From NCBI GenBank assembly GCA_002439705.1, contig DJPE01000030.1:5336-13864 (forward strand): a DNA stretch of 8,529 nt. The letters are read 5' to 3'. Source of the DNA: Christensenella sp. UBA6420 (lineage in GTDB: Bacteria > Bacillota > Clostridia > Christensenellales > DTU072). The notes below the pieces were generated by a model. The model had not been told where the DNA came from. It was given only the letters and a program-made list of their open reading frames with translations, and did no database searches. The translations under genes and the position numbers were made by a program. Shown piece after piece: positions 1 through 6,754 of the stretch. Position 1 is the stretch's first letter. Each line of letters starts with the position of its first letter.

Positions 1-219
1 GAATTCGGGAAATCTCGGAAAGATTTTTTTCGCCGCGAACATAACGTCTTTCGCTACGTACTCGTCGGCGTTTTCGTTAATGGTAATTGCGGCGGTGGTA
101 TGCGGACAATATACAAGACATATTCCTTCCCTTACTTTACTTTCCGATATAGCCTGTTTTACCTGTTCCGTTATATCGTAAAAAGCGTGTTCGGTGGTGG
201 TTAAATCAAATTTATACAA
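1..219 (-). CDS. yjbQ: YjbQ/UPF0047 family protein, 5' part (secondary thiamine-phosphate synthase-like), cut by window edge
   Basis: This is the N-terminal 73 residues of a YjbQ (UPF0047) family protein. The full family length is about 130-140 residues, so roughly the C-terminal half lies beyond position 1. The visible protein begins MYKFDLTTTEHAFYDITEQV and carries the family hallmark CPHTTAAITINENAD at about residues 39-53, followed by a helix rich in Lys and Phe. Members are small, compact, trimeric cytosolic proteins. Some have been reported to have weak thiamine-phosphate synthase activity, but the physiological role is not settled. The start is TTG, chosen because a GGAGG site lies 6 nt upstream and because the sequence aligns with the family from its first residues; no in-frame ATG fits. 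It has its own promoter and is separated from the lipoprotein gene by a terminator, so it is probably an independent transcription unit. The family assignment is firm; the biochemical function is uncertain. Confidence 0.88.
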   Translation of the reverse strand, partial: MYKFDLTTTEHAFYDITEQVKQAISESKVREGICLVYCPHTTAAITINENADEYVAKDVMFAAKKIFPRFPEF

Positions 220-225
220 AGTTTT

Positions 226-230
226 CCTCC
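226..230 (-). promoter_or_regulatory. Ribosome binding site of the yjbQ-like gene
   Basis: A perfect GGAGG on the minus strand lies 6 nt before a TTG codon. This spacing fixes the non-ATG start of the YjbQ-family gene. Confidence 0.8.
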
Positions 231-254
231 GTGTATTCTGTTAAATTCGATTAT

Positions 255-283
255 ATTCTATAATAACGACGATTAAAAGTCAA
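255..283 (-). promoter_or_regulatory. Sigma-70/SigA-type promoter of the yjbQ-like gene
   Basis: Read on the minus strand, a -35 box TTGACT (278-283) is followed after exactly 17 nt by a -10 box TAGAAT (255-260). An alternative TATAAT lies 5 nt further downstream, but with a poor 22-nt spacer. Initiation would fall at about 248, giving a leader of about 30 nt that contains the GGAGG site. There is no sign of an operator or riboswitch in this short leader. Confidence 0.65.
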
Positions 284-300
284 TTAACCGTGCCGCTTTA

Positions 301-333
301 CGAAAACAAACCCCGACGAAATATCGGGGCTTG
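301..333 (-). terminator. Rho-independent terminator of the LRR lipoprotein gene
   Basis: On the minus strand a 10-bp stem (CAAGCCCCGA paired with TCGGGGTTTG, one G-T wobble) encloses a 7-nt loop and is followed by TTTTCG. The stem lies 28 bp beyond the lipoprotein stop codon. The run of T is short but, together with the T bases in the 3' arm, is enough for an intrinsic terminator. On the plus strand no T run follows, so it should act in one direction only. It separates the lipoprotein from the downstream yjbQ unit. Confidence 0.75.
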
Positions 334-361
334 TCTGAAAAAAAGCAGTGTTACGATAACT

Positions 362-3300
362 TTATACGGTTTCTTCTATGTCGCCGTCGGTACAACGTAT
401 CGTACACTTATGGAGATTCGAATCGAAGTTCCATCTGTTACCTAACGTAACTTCCGCCCATTGAGCCTGCGTGCCGTTGTAATAAACTACCTTATCGCTT
501 CCTATCTTTGCGAAAGCGTAAAGACCGATTTCTTTCACGGTGGAAGGAAGTTTTATGGTCGTAACGTCGCTTCTTCCGTACAGGCAGTAGGTATACACGC
601 CGTAAATTCCGTAAGAAGTCAAATCTACTTCCGACTTTCCGCCGTCGTAACCGACGAAATACTTTTTATCTCCGACGGTAAGGATATAAATTCCGTCGTC
701 GGTAACGGTAAGGGTATTCGTAAATTCCGCGTCTGCGGTAGTAAGGACTTCGCCGTATTGAGAAGCGGGAGAAGTTTCTTTACGTTCGCTAAGGTTTCTT
801 ATGTGGAAAAGGTTGATACAGCCTTTGAATATTCCCGAATATTTGCTCTTTGCGGTAGACGGGATTTCTACGGTGACGAGCTGTCTGCAATCGTTGAACG
901 CGTAGCTACCGAAGTTTTCGACGCCTTCGACGAGCTTTAACGAAACGAGCTTGCTTTCGATAAAGGCGTTACTTTCGATGGTCCTTAATCCGCTGCCGGA
1001 AACGAAGTTCTTGACAAGGCTTTCTCTGAACGCGTATTCGTCGATAATTTCCACGCTGTCGGGTAAAACCATCTTGTCGGGGCCCGTTCCGTCAAAGGCG
1101 TATTTGCCTATTTTCGTGACGGTTCCGTCGTTAGGAATAACGCTCGTTCTGCAACCCAAAACGAGAGTTTTGGTAGCCTTTTCTATTACGCAGTTGTTTA
1201 CGGAATAATAGACGGTATTGTTCGGGTCAACGGTGATTTGCGTCAGAAGCGAACGATAACGGAAAGCTCCTTCTTCGATACGAACCACGCTTGCGGGAAT
1301 GTACAAAGAGCTGAAAGAAGCGTATCCCGATATGGTGAAAGCACCTTTCGCAATAACTTTCGTGCCGTCTTTTATTCTGAGTTCCGTTCCTTTATCGGTA
1401 GAAGACTTGTAGCTGTACAATACGGAACCTATATAAATCGGGGCGACGTCGGTCTGAGCGGCGAGCCAGGCGGTGCCTTTGAACACGTTTTCGCCCATGC
1501 TTACTATACTCGTCGGCAAGCTGATATTTTCAAGAGCGGTACATTTATTGAAGGCTTCCGAAGCGATGCTTTCAACCCCTTCTCCTACGGTTAAACTCGT
1601 CATTAAAGGATTGTTGTTAAACGCACTTTTTCCTATCGCAGCTACCGTTCCAGGTATGGACAATGAGCCGGTTATGTTGCTGTAACTGAACGCTTCCGAA
1701 CCGATACTCTCCACGCCCGTAGGTAAAGATATTTCGGCCACGGGGGTGTACTTAAAGGCATTGTCGCCGATTTCTTTAAGTCTGTGCCCTAAATTAACGG
1801 TAGTCAATTTATCGCAACTCGAAAACGCGCTTGCGCCTATTATTTCGGCGTTGAGAGAAACGCTCGTAAGGACGGAACAACCGCTGAAAGCCGCAGCTCC
1901 TATTTCGCTTACGCTCGAAGGGATATTGACCGAAGTCAAAGACGCGCAACGGTAAAAAGCGTCTTTTCCTATATAAATCAACGTGTCGGGAAGACTTACG
2001 GAAGTAATTTCGGTTTCTCTGAACACGGCTTCCGCTATGCTTATAGTTCCGCTTTTAACCACTACTGCGGTATCGGACAAAGTACCTTTCACTCTGTACA
2101 GAGTTTTTCCTACGTACACTAAACCGTCGGCTTGATTATCGTACCAGGCGGTACCGTCGAACGCATATACGGCGGGTTTAGACGAAGACGCGCTGTATCT
2201 GTCTATAATTTTTATACTGTCGGAAGCTACTATCGTAGCAAGATTAGTGCAGTTCCGGAAAGCGCACATTCCTATTTTTTCAACGCCGTCGCCCATATCG
2301 AAACGGGTCATAGCCGTGTTCGACGCAAAAGCGTAAGAACCGATGGTCTTCACACTGTCGGGAAGAGTGACCGATTCCAACTTCGCGCATGCATAGAAAG
2401 CGTTGTTGCCGACGGTTTCCAAAACGGTCGACAATATTTTTACCGTCGTCAGATTAGAACATTCGCGGAAAGCGTTGACGCCAATCGTGCGTAAGCCCGC
2501 GCCGAACGTTACTTTCGTAAGTCCCGAACATTGATAGAATGCGGACGTTCCTATTTCTTTTACGCTGTCGGGGAACGCGACAGATTCCAATGCCGTACAT
2601 TTATAGAACGCGCCTTCGCTTATATATTCCAAACCTTCGTTCAGAGTTACGCTTACCAAAGCGGTATCGTTGTAAAAAGCGTAATTGCTTATCGTTTTTA
2701 CCGTAGACGGTAAAGTTACGGTAGTAAGTTTGGTACAGTACGAAACGGCGTACGCTCCTAATTCGGTTATTCCTTCTCCGAGAGTAATCGAAGTAAGTTC
2801 CGGGCAATAATAAAACGCCTGAGTAAGTTCTTTCACGCTGCCGGGTACGACTGCGGAAGTAATGGGCTTGCCGTAGAACGTGTTTTTTGCGATCGCAGTG
2901 ACGGGCAAACCTTTATACGCGGACGGAATTACGATTTCCGTACTCTCTCCCGTGTACGCGCTCACGATATAAGACTTACCGTCTTCGGCGAGTTCCAGCT
3001 CTATCCCTTCGGTATACGGTACCGGTTCGAGATAGCCGCAAACGGAACAAGCTCCGTCGACGTAAGTATGCGTGCCGTCATCGTGTCTTTCTTTACAGAC
3101 GGAACATATACGCCAATGTCCGTTCTCGTCCCAAAGCCATCCCGGATATACGTGTCCCACTGCGGGGATAGGTTCTTTTTCTTCCAGTCCGCAGACGGAA
3201 CAAACTCTCTTCTGCTCGCCGTCGGTTACGCAAGCCGGGGCGGTGACAGTCGTCCATTCGCCGAAAGAGTGCGGTTTCAGCGCAATGGTATCCGTTTCTT

Positions 3301-3496
3301 CTGCGCCGCAGACGGAACAAACTCTCTTCTTCGTGCCGGTAACGGCGCAGGTAGAATCTTGAACGATCGTCCATTCGCCGAACGTATGTGTGTGCGGCGT
3401 TTCCGATTCGTCTGTCTTAGGCTTACACGCAAACGCCGTAGCGGCGAGCGCAAAGATTAAGACGATGAACAAAGTCCATTTGAAAAATCTTTTCAT
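362..3496 (-). CDS. Secreted BspA-type leucine-rich-repeat lipoprotein with N-terminal cysteine repeat modules
   Basis: A predicted surface protein of 1044 residues. Residues 1-23 form a signal peptide (basic MKRFFK, then a hydrophobic core) ending in AFAC, so Cys24 is the likely lipidated residue; Ala rather than Leu at -3 makes the lipobox slightly weak. Residues 37-155 hold cysteine modules: two near-identical units, HTFGEW at 37 and HSFGEW at 76, each ending RVCSVCG (Cys60/63 and 99/102), then two shorter CSVC units (Cys131/134 and 150/153). From about 165 nearly to the end run roughly 28 LRR_5 repeats of the form LPxSVxxIGxxAFxxCxxLxxV. They are interrupted by linker modules near 445-490 (DGLVYVGKTLYR), 672-715 and 755-800 (DPNNTVYYS... 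TLVLGC). The C-terminus has YYNGTQAQWAEV, a motif common at the end of Firmicute BspA proteins. Related proteins bind host matrix or other bacteria; the ligand here is unknown. There is no LPXTG or choline-binding anchor, which fits lipid anchoring. The ATG start is backed by AAAGGAGGG 4 nt upstream. The gene appears monocistronic. Confidence 0.9.
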   Translation of the reverse strand: MKRFFKWTLFIVLIFALAATAFACKPKTDESETPHTHTFGEWTIVQDSTCAVTGTKKRVCSVCGAEETDTIALKPHSFGEWTTVTAPACVTDGEQKRVCSVCGLEEKEPIPAVGHVYPGWLWDENGHWRICSVCKERHDDGTHTYVDGACSVCGYLEPVPYTEGIELELAEDGKSYIVSAYTGESTEIVIPSAYKGLPVTAIAKNTFYGKPITSAVVPGSVKELTQAFYYCPELTSITLGEGITELGAYAVSYCTKLTTVTLPSTVKTISNYAFYNDTALVSVTLNEGLEYISEGAFYKCTALESVAFPDSVKEIGTSAFYQCSGLTKVTFGAGLRTIGVNAFRECSNLTTVKILSTVLETVGNNAFYACAKLESVTLPDSVKTIGSYAFASNTAMTRFDMGDGVEKIGMCAFRNCTNLATIVASDSIKIIDRYSASSSKPAVYAFDGTAWYDNQADGLVYVGKTLYRVKGTLSDTAVVVKSGTISIAEAVFRETEITSVSLPDTLIYIGKDAFYRCASLTSVNIPSSVSEIGAAAFSGCSVLTSVSLNAEIIGASAFSSCDKLTTVNLGHRLKEIGDNAFKYTPVAEISLPTGVESIGSEAFSYSNITGSLSIPGTVAAIGKSAFNNNPLMTSLTVGEGVESIASEAFNKCTALENISLPTSIVSMGENVFKGTAWLAAQTDVAPIYIGSVLYSYKSSTDKGTELRIKDGTKVIAKGAFTISGYASFSSLYIPASVVRIEEGAFRYRSLLTQITVDPNNTVYYSVNNCVIEKATKTLVLGCRTSVIPNDGTVTKIGKYAFDGTGPDKMVLPDSVEIIDEYAFRESLVKNFVSGSGLRTIESNAFIESKLVSLKLVEGVENFGSYAFNDCRQLVTVEIPSTAKSKYSGIFKGCINLFHIRNLSERKETSPASQYGEVLTTADAEFTNTLTVTDDGIYILTVGDKKYFVGYDGGKSEVDLTSYGIYGVYTYCLYGRSDVTTIKLPSTVKEIGLYAFAKIGSDKVVYYNGTQAQWAEVTLGNRWNFDSNLHKCTIRCTDGDIEETV
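3189..3330 (-). repeat. Direct DNA repeat of 25 nt inside the lipoprotein's cysteine modules
   Basis: An identical 25-nt segment occurs at 3189-3213 and 3306-3330, exactly 117 bp (39 codons) apart, encoding the KRVCSVCG part of the two cysteine modules. A shorter match, for the FGEW part, is also shared with the same offset. More divergent relatives lie near 3036-3060 and 3095-3110. The identity at silent positions suggests a fairly recent tandem duplication or gene conversion within the gene. Confidence 0.8.
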
Positions 3497-3500
3497 TTAA

Positions 3501-3509
3501 CCCTCCTTT
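3501..3509 (-). promoter_or_regulatory. Strong ribosome binding site of the LRR lipoprotein gene
   Basis: AAAGGAGGG on the minus strand, with the GGAGG core 5 nt before the ATG, is a near-perfect Shine-Dalgarno sequence and supports the chosen start. Confidence 0.85.
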
Positions 3510-3523
3510 GTTGGTTTATGATA

Positions 3524-3557
3524 TGACAATTATATCGGTACTGCACATATTTTGTCA
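3524..3557. promoter_or_regulatory. Possible operator: inverted TGACAA / TTGTCA arms flanking the lipoprotein promoter
   Basis: TGACAA (3524-3529) and TTGTCA (3552-3557) are exact inverted copies with centres 28 bp apart. One arm overlaps the -35 box of the lipoprotein promoter and the other abuts its -10 box. A dimeric Xre-type repressor bound here would block the promoter. However, one arm is largely the -35 consensus itself and the arms are only 6 bp, so this may be chance. Confidence 0.25.
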
Positions 3558-3558
3558 A
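3529..3558 (-). promoter_or_regulatory. Consensus SigA promoter of the LRR lipoprotein gene
   Basis: On the minus strand a perfect TTGACA (3553-3558) is followed after 18 nt by a perfect TATAAT (3529-3534). Initiation near 3522 would give a leader of only about 25 nt carrying the strong ribosome site. Both boxes match consensus, so the unrepressed gene should be expressed strongly, which makes control by a repressor plausible. Confidence 0.85.
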
Positions 3559-3582
3559 TACATCGCTATTATTTCCTAAAAT
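3552..3582 (+). promoter_or_regulatory. Weak candidate promoter of the HTH regulator gene
   Basis: On the plus strand TTGTCA (3552-3557) and TAAAAT (3577-3582) are separated by 19 nt, longer than ideal. The -35 box overlaps that of the divergent lipoprotein promoter, so polymerases would compete. No better pair is visible upstream of the gene. Confidence 0.35.
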
Positions 3583-3626
3583 AAAAGTGGTCAAAATGCC
3601 AAAGAATATAAATGTATTACGGTAAA

Positions 3627-3824
3627 ATGAAATTCGGTCACATATTCAAAGAAATAAGAAAAAATTGCGGACTGACGCAAAAACAGGTCGCGGCTCAGTT
3701 AAACCTTTCGCAGTCCAACGTAAGCGACTGGGAAAACGATATTTCCCGCCCCGAGTACGAGAACCTTATCGCACTCGCGAAGATTTACGAAGTGTCTGTG
3801 GAAGACTTACTCGGCTTGCGATAA
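3627..3824 (+). CDS. Small Xre/Cro-CI family helix-turn-helix transcriptional regulator
   Basis: A 65-residue protein made of a single HTH_3 domain: MKFGHIFKEIRKNCGL (helix 1), TQKQVAAQL (helix 2), SQSNVSDWEND (recognition helix 3), then PEYENLIALAKIYEV and SVEDLLGL (helices 4-5). There is no sensor, peptidase or dimerisation extension, so it resembles minimal Xre proteins that bind DNA as dimers in the cytoplasm. The start at 3627 is preferred because homologues usually begin at MxFG; an in-frame ATG at 3612 would add MYYGK. Neither start has a good Shine-Dalgarno sequence, so translation may be weak. The gene is divergent from the LRR lipoprotein gene and stands alone, with a terminator 45 bp after its stop. 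Control of the lipoprotein or of itself is an inference from position. No toxin partner or phage gene is nearby. Confidence 0.85.
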   Translation: MKFGHIFKEIRKNCGLTQKQVAAQLNLSQSNVSDWENDISRPEYENLIALAKIYEVSVEDLLGLR

Positions 3825-3868
3825 GTTACAAATTTACGACCGTTTATCTGAAATTTTAATCGCACAAA

Positions 3869-3900
3869 TGAAAAAACTCGCTTTTCGGCGAGTTCTTTTT
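3869..3900. terminator. Bidirectional rho-independent terminator between the HTH gene and uvrA
   Basis: AACTCGC (3875-3881) and GCGAGTT (3888-3894) form a 7-bp stem around a 6-nt TTTTCG loop. On the plus strand it is followed by CTTTTT, and on the minus strand the A run at 3870-3876 reads as T. It can therefore end both the regulator transcript, 45 bp after its stop, and the uvrBA transcript, about 30 bp after the uvrA stop. Confidence 0.85.
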
Positions 3901-3925
3901 GCGTTTATACTATTCTCAAATACGA

Positions 3926-6727
3926 TCAGATATATCTGCCCGTGTAGCTTGCGGGGTTATTTTTAATTTCTTCGGGAGTGCCCGTAGCCACTACCGTACC
4001 GCCGCCGTCGCCCCCTTCGGGTCCAAGGTCTACGATGTGGTCGGCTACCCTTATTACGTCGAGATTATGTTCTATTACCACCACCGTATTGCCTGCGTCC
4101 ACGAGCGCGTTAAGAATTTTTATGAGTTTTTCCACGTCGGCTACATGTAAGCCCGTAGTAGGTTCGTCGAGAATGTACAGAGTTTTTCCCGTGCTGCGTT
4201 TGGATAATTCGGTGGCTAATTTTATTCTTTGCGCTTCGCCGCCGCTGAAAGTCGTGGCGGGCTGCCCCAACTTTATATAGCCGAGACCGACGTCTTTCAG
4301 GGTCTTTACCTTGTTGTAAATTCTCGGAATGTTCTCGAAAAAGTCGCAGCTTTCGTCTACCGTCATATCGAGAATATCGAAAATTGATTTTCCCTTATAC
4401 TTAACTTCCAACGTTTCTCTGTTATACCTTTTTCCGTGGCAGACGTCGCAGGGTACGTACACGTCGGGCAGAAAGTGCATTTCTATTCTAATAATTCCGT
4501 CGCCGCCGCAACTTTCGCAACGACCGCCTTTGACGTTGAAGGAAAATCTCCCTGCGTTATACCCTCTCGCCTTTGCGTCGGGGGTCTTCGCGAACAGCTC
4601 TCTTATATAAGTAAACACGTTGGTGTAAGTGGCGGGGTTACTTCTCGGCGTACGCCCTATGGGGCTTTGGTCTATTGCGATTACTTTATCGAGATACTCC
4701 GCTCCGTCTATTCCGTCGCAGTCTCCGACAGCCAAAGTGGAACGGTTGAATTTGTTGGCAAGGTACGGATACATAATGCCGTTAATTAAACTCGACTTGC
4801 CGCTTCCGCTTACGCCCGTGACTACGTTAAGCGCGCCTATCTTGAATTTCGCGTCGATATTTTTAAGGTTGTTCTGCCTTGCCCCTTTTACGGTAAGGTA
4901 ATTTCCGGTACCTTCTCTTCTCTTTTCGGGAACCTTAATCTTCCTTCTTCCGCTCAGGAAGTCGCCGGTAATCGAGCGGGGACAATTCATTACGTCCTGT
5001 AAAGAACCCGCTACGACGAGTTCTCCCCCGTTAATTCCAGCGCCCGGTCCGATGTCCACTATATAGTCGGCGGCACGCATCGTGTCTTCGTCGTGTTCGA
5101 CCACTATAAGGGTATTACCTAAGTCGCGAAGGTGCTTTAAGGTAGCGATAAGTTTTTCGTTATCTCTTTGGTGCAAGCCTATACTCGGCTCGTCGAGAAT
5201 ATACAATACCCCCGTAAGTCCGCTTCCTATCTGCGTGGCAAGCCTTATTCTTTGCGATTCGCCGCCGCTTAAAGTCGAACTCGGACGACTTAACGTAAGG
5301 TAATTCAGACCTACGTCGTTAAGAAACTTTACTCTCTCGTTAAGTTCTTTAAGTATGGGCGCGGCGATTATCTTTTGTTTTTCGGTAAGGACGAGTCCGT
5401 CGAAAAATGCGGGTAGTTTCGACACGGGCATTTCGGTCACGTCGCAGATATTTTTGCCGCCGACGGTTATTGACAGGACTTCTTTTTTCAGTCTTTTTCC
5501 GTGGCAGACTTCACATTCCCTTTCGGTCATCAGTTTTTCTATTTCCGCTCTGACTCCTTCGGACTGCGTTTCTTTATATCTTCTCGAAAGATTGTTGAAC
5601 ACCCCTTCGTAGCGGGTGTTGAACTCCATATTGAAAGACGAAGTCTGTGCGGATACCGATATCTTTTCGCCGTTCGTTCCGTACAGAAGCATGTGCTGAA
5701 TATTCTCCGGCAAATCGCAGTAAGGCGTGTCGAGCGAAAATTTATACTTCTTCGACAAAGCTCTGAACTGCATCATACTCATTCCGCCCATGTCGAGAGT
5801 CCAACCGGTGCAGCGTATAGCTCCTTCGTTAATAGACTTCGTGCGGTCGGGAATAAGTTTGTTTACGTCGAGTTCGCTTTTGAATCCCAAACCCGAACAG
5901 GCTTCGCATGCTCCGTAGGGCGCGTTGAAAGAGAACATTCTCGGAGTGATTTCCCCCAACGTTATTCCGCAGTCGGGGCAGGCATAGTTTGTCGAAAAGA
6001 GTTCTTCTTTACCGTTACTTTCCACGACTACAAGACCTTCGGCTAATTTCAACGCCGTTTCTATACTGTCGGTAAGGCGGCGGTTTATTCCGTCTTTCAT
6101 TACGAGCCTGTCAATAACGACGCTTATATTGTGTCTTACGTTCTTGTCGAGCGATATTTCTTCGTCGAGAGAATAGATATTGCCGTCTATCTTAACCCTT
6201 GCGTAACCGCTTCTGCGGAGAGAATCGAGTTGCTTGACGTATTCGCCTTTTCTGTCCCTTACTATGGGCGCAAGCACGATAAATTTTGTCCCTTCGGGCA
6301 TAGTCTTTATTCTGTCCACTATCTGGTCGACGGTTATTGCGGAGATTTCTCTTCCGCATTTAGGACAATGCGGCGTGCCCACTCTCGCGAACAGTAGTCT
6401 TAGATAGTCGTAAATTTCGGTGACCGTACCCACGGTGGAACGGGGGTTCTGCGAAGTGGTCTTCTGGTCGATACTTATAGCCGGGCTCAGTCCTTCGATA
6501 CTCTCCACGTCGGGTTTGTCCATCTGCCCTAAAAACTGTCTTGCGTAGCTGGAAAGGCTTTCTATATATCTTCTTTGCCCTTCGGCGAAAATGGTGTCGA
6601 ACGCAAGGCTCGATTTGCCGCTACCGCTCAGCCCCGTGAACACGACGAGTTTATCTCTCGGTATGGTTAAGTCTATATTTTTTAAGTTGTTTTCGCGCGC
6701 TCCGCGAATAACTATGTTGTCGTTCAT
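3926..6727 (-). CDS. uvrA: UvrA, excinuclease ABC subunit A
   Basis: The damage-recognition ATPase of nucleotide excision repair, a cytosolic dimer that loads UvrB onto damaged DNA. It is 933 residues and full length for the family (about 940-960), though it stops just after the TGRYI of the second ATPase and lacks the charged tail of some homologues. Two ABC modules are visible. The first has Walker A GLSGSGKS at 32-39, signature LSGGESQRIRLA near 485 and Walker B LYILDEPSIGLHQ near 508. The second has Walker A GVSGSGKS near 637, signature FSGGEAQRIKLA near 825 and LYILDEPTTGLH after it. Cysteine pairs for three zinc modules are intact: CPKC near 120 with CEVC near 403, CPDC near 249 with CEAC near 273, and CESC near 737 with CDVC near 760. 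The N-terminus MNDNIVIRGARENNLKNI is canonical and fixes the start. It lies 27 bp after uvrB in the same direction, so it is very likely cotranscribed. Its ribosome site is modest (AGGG 3 nt, or AAGGAA about 12 nt, before the ATG). Confidence 0.98.
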   Translation of the reverse strand: MNDNIVIRGARENNLKNIDLTIPRDKLVVFTGLSGSGKSSLAFDTIFAEGQRRYIESLSSYARQFLGQMDKPDVESIEGLSPAISIDQKTTSQNPRSTVGTVTEIYDYLRLLFARVGTPHCPKCGREISAITVDQIVDRIKTMPEGTKFIVLAPIVRDRKGEYVKQLDSLRRSGYARVKIDGNIYSLDEEISLDKNVRHNISVVIDRLVMKDGINRRLTDSIETALKLAEGLVVVESNGKEELFSTNYACPDCGITLGEITPRMFSFNAPYGACEACSGLGFKSELDVNKLIPDRTKSINEGAIRCTGWTLDMGGMSMMQFRALSKKYKFSLDTPYCDLPENIQHMLLYGTNGEKISVSAQTSSFNMEFNTRYEGVFNNLSRRYKETQSEGVRAEIEKLMTERECEVCHGKRLKKEVLSITVGGKNICDVTEMPVSKLPAFFDGLVLTEKQKIIAAPILKELNERVKFLNDVGLNYLTLSRPSSTLSGGESQRIRLATQIGSGLTGVLYILDEPSIGLHQRDNEKLIATLKHLRDLGNTLIVVEHDEDTMRAADYIVDIGPGAGINGGELVVAGSLQDVMNCPRSITGDFLSGRRKIKVPEKRREGTGNYLTVKGARQNNLKNIDAKFKIGALNVVTGVSGSGKSSLINGIMYPYLANKFNRSTLAVGDCDGIDGAEYLDKVIAIDQSPIGRTPRSNPATYTNVFTYIRELFAKTPDAKARGYNAGRFSFNVKGGRCESCGGDGIIRIEMHFLPDVYVPCDVCHGKRYNRETLEVKYKGKSIFDILDMTVDESCDFFENIPRIYNKVKTLKDVGLGYIKLGQPATTFSGGEAQRIKLATELSKRSTGKTLYILDEPTTGLHVADVEKLIKILNALVDAGNTVVVIEHNLDVIRVADHIVDLGPEGGDGGGTVVATGTPEEIKNNPASYTGRYI

Positions 6728-6754
6728 TTTCCCTGCCGTTTCCTTTTTCTTACG

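Noticed and set aside
1..6. GAATTC (EcoRI site) at the very start as a possible cloning junction
   Set aside because: It reads in frame as Glu-Phe within the YjbQ-like protein, so there is no evidence of an artificial junction.
900..3000. A CRISPR-like or tandem DNA repeat array in the LRR gene
   Set aside because: The periodicity of about 23 codons is at protein level only; the DNA units are diverged and sit in one coding frame, with no repeat-spacer pattern.
461..3460. Many plus-strand open frames opposite the LRR lipoprotein gene
   Set aside because: They are antisense shadows. Their translations lack recognisable domains, while the minus strand gives one continuous 1044-residue repeat protein with signal peptide, ribosome site and promoter.
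3612..3824. HTH protein as the antitoxin of a toxin-antitoxin pair
   Set aside because: No small partner gene lies next to it on the same strand; a terminator follows 45 bp after the stop.
6728..6754. A terminator or promoter between uvrB and uvrA
   Set aside because: The gap is only 27 bp, with no stem-loop and no paired -35/-10 boxes; it holds just a modest ribosome site.
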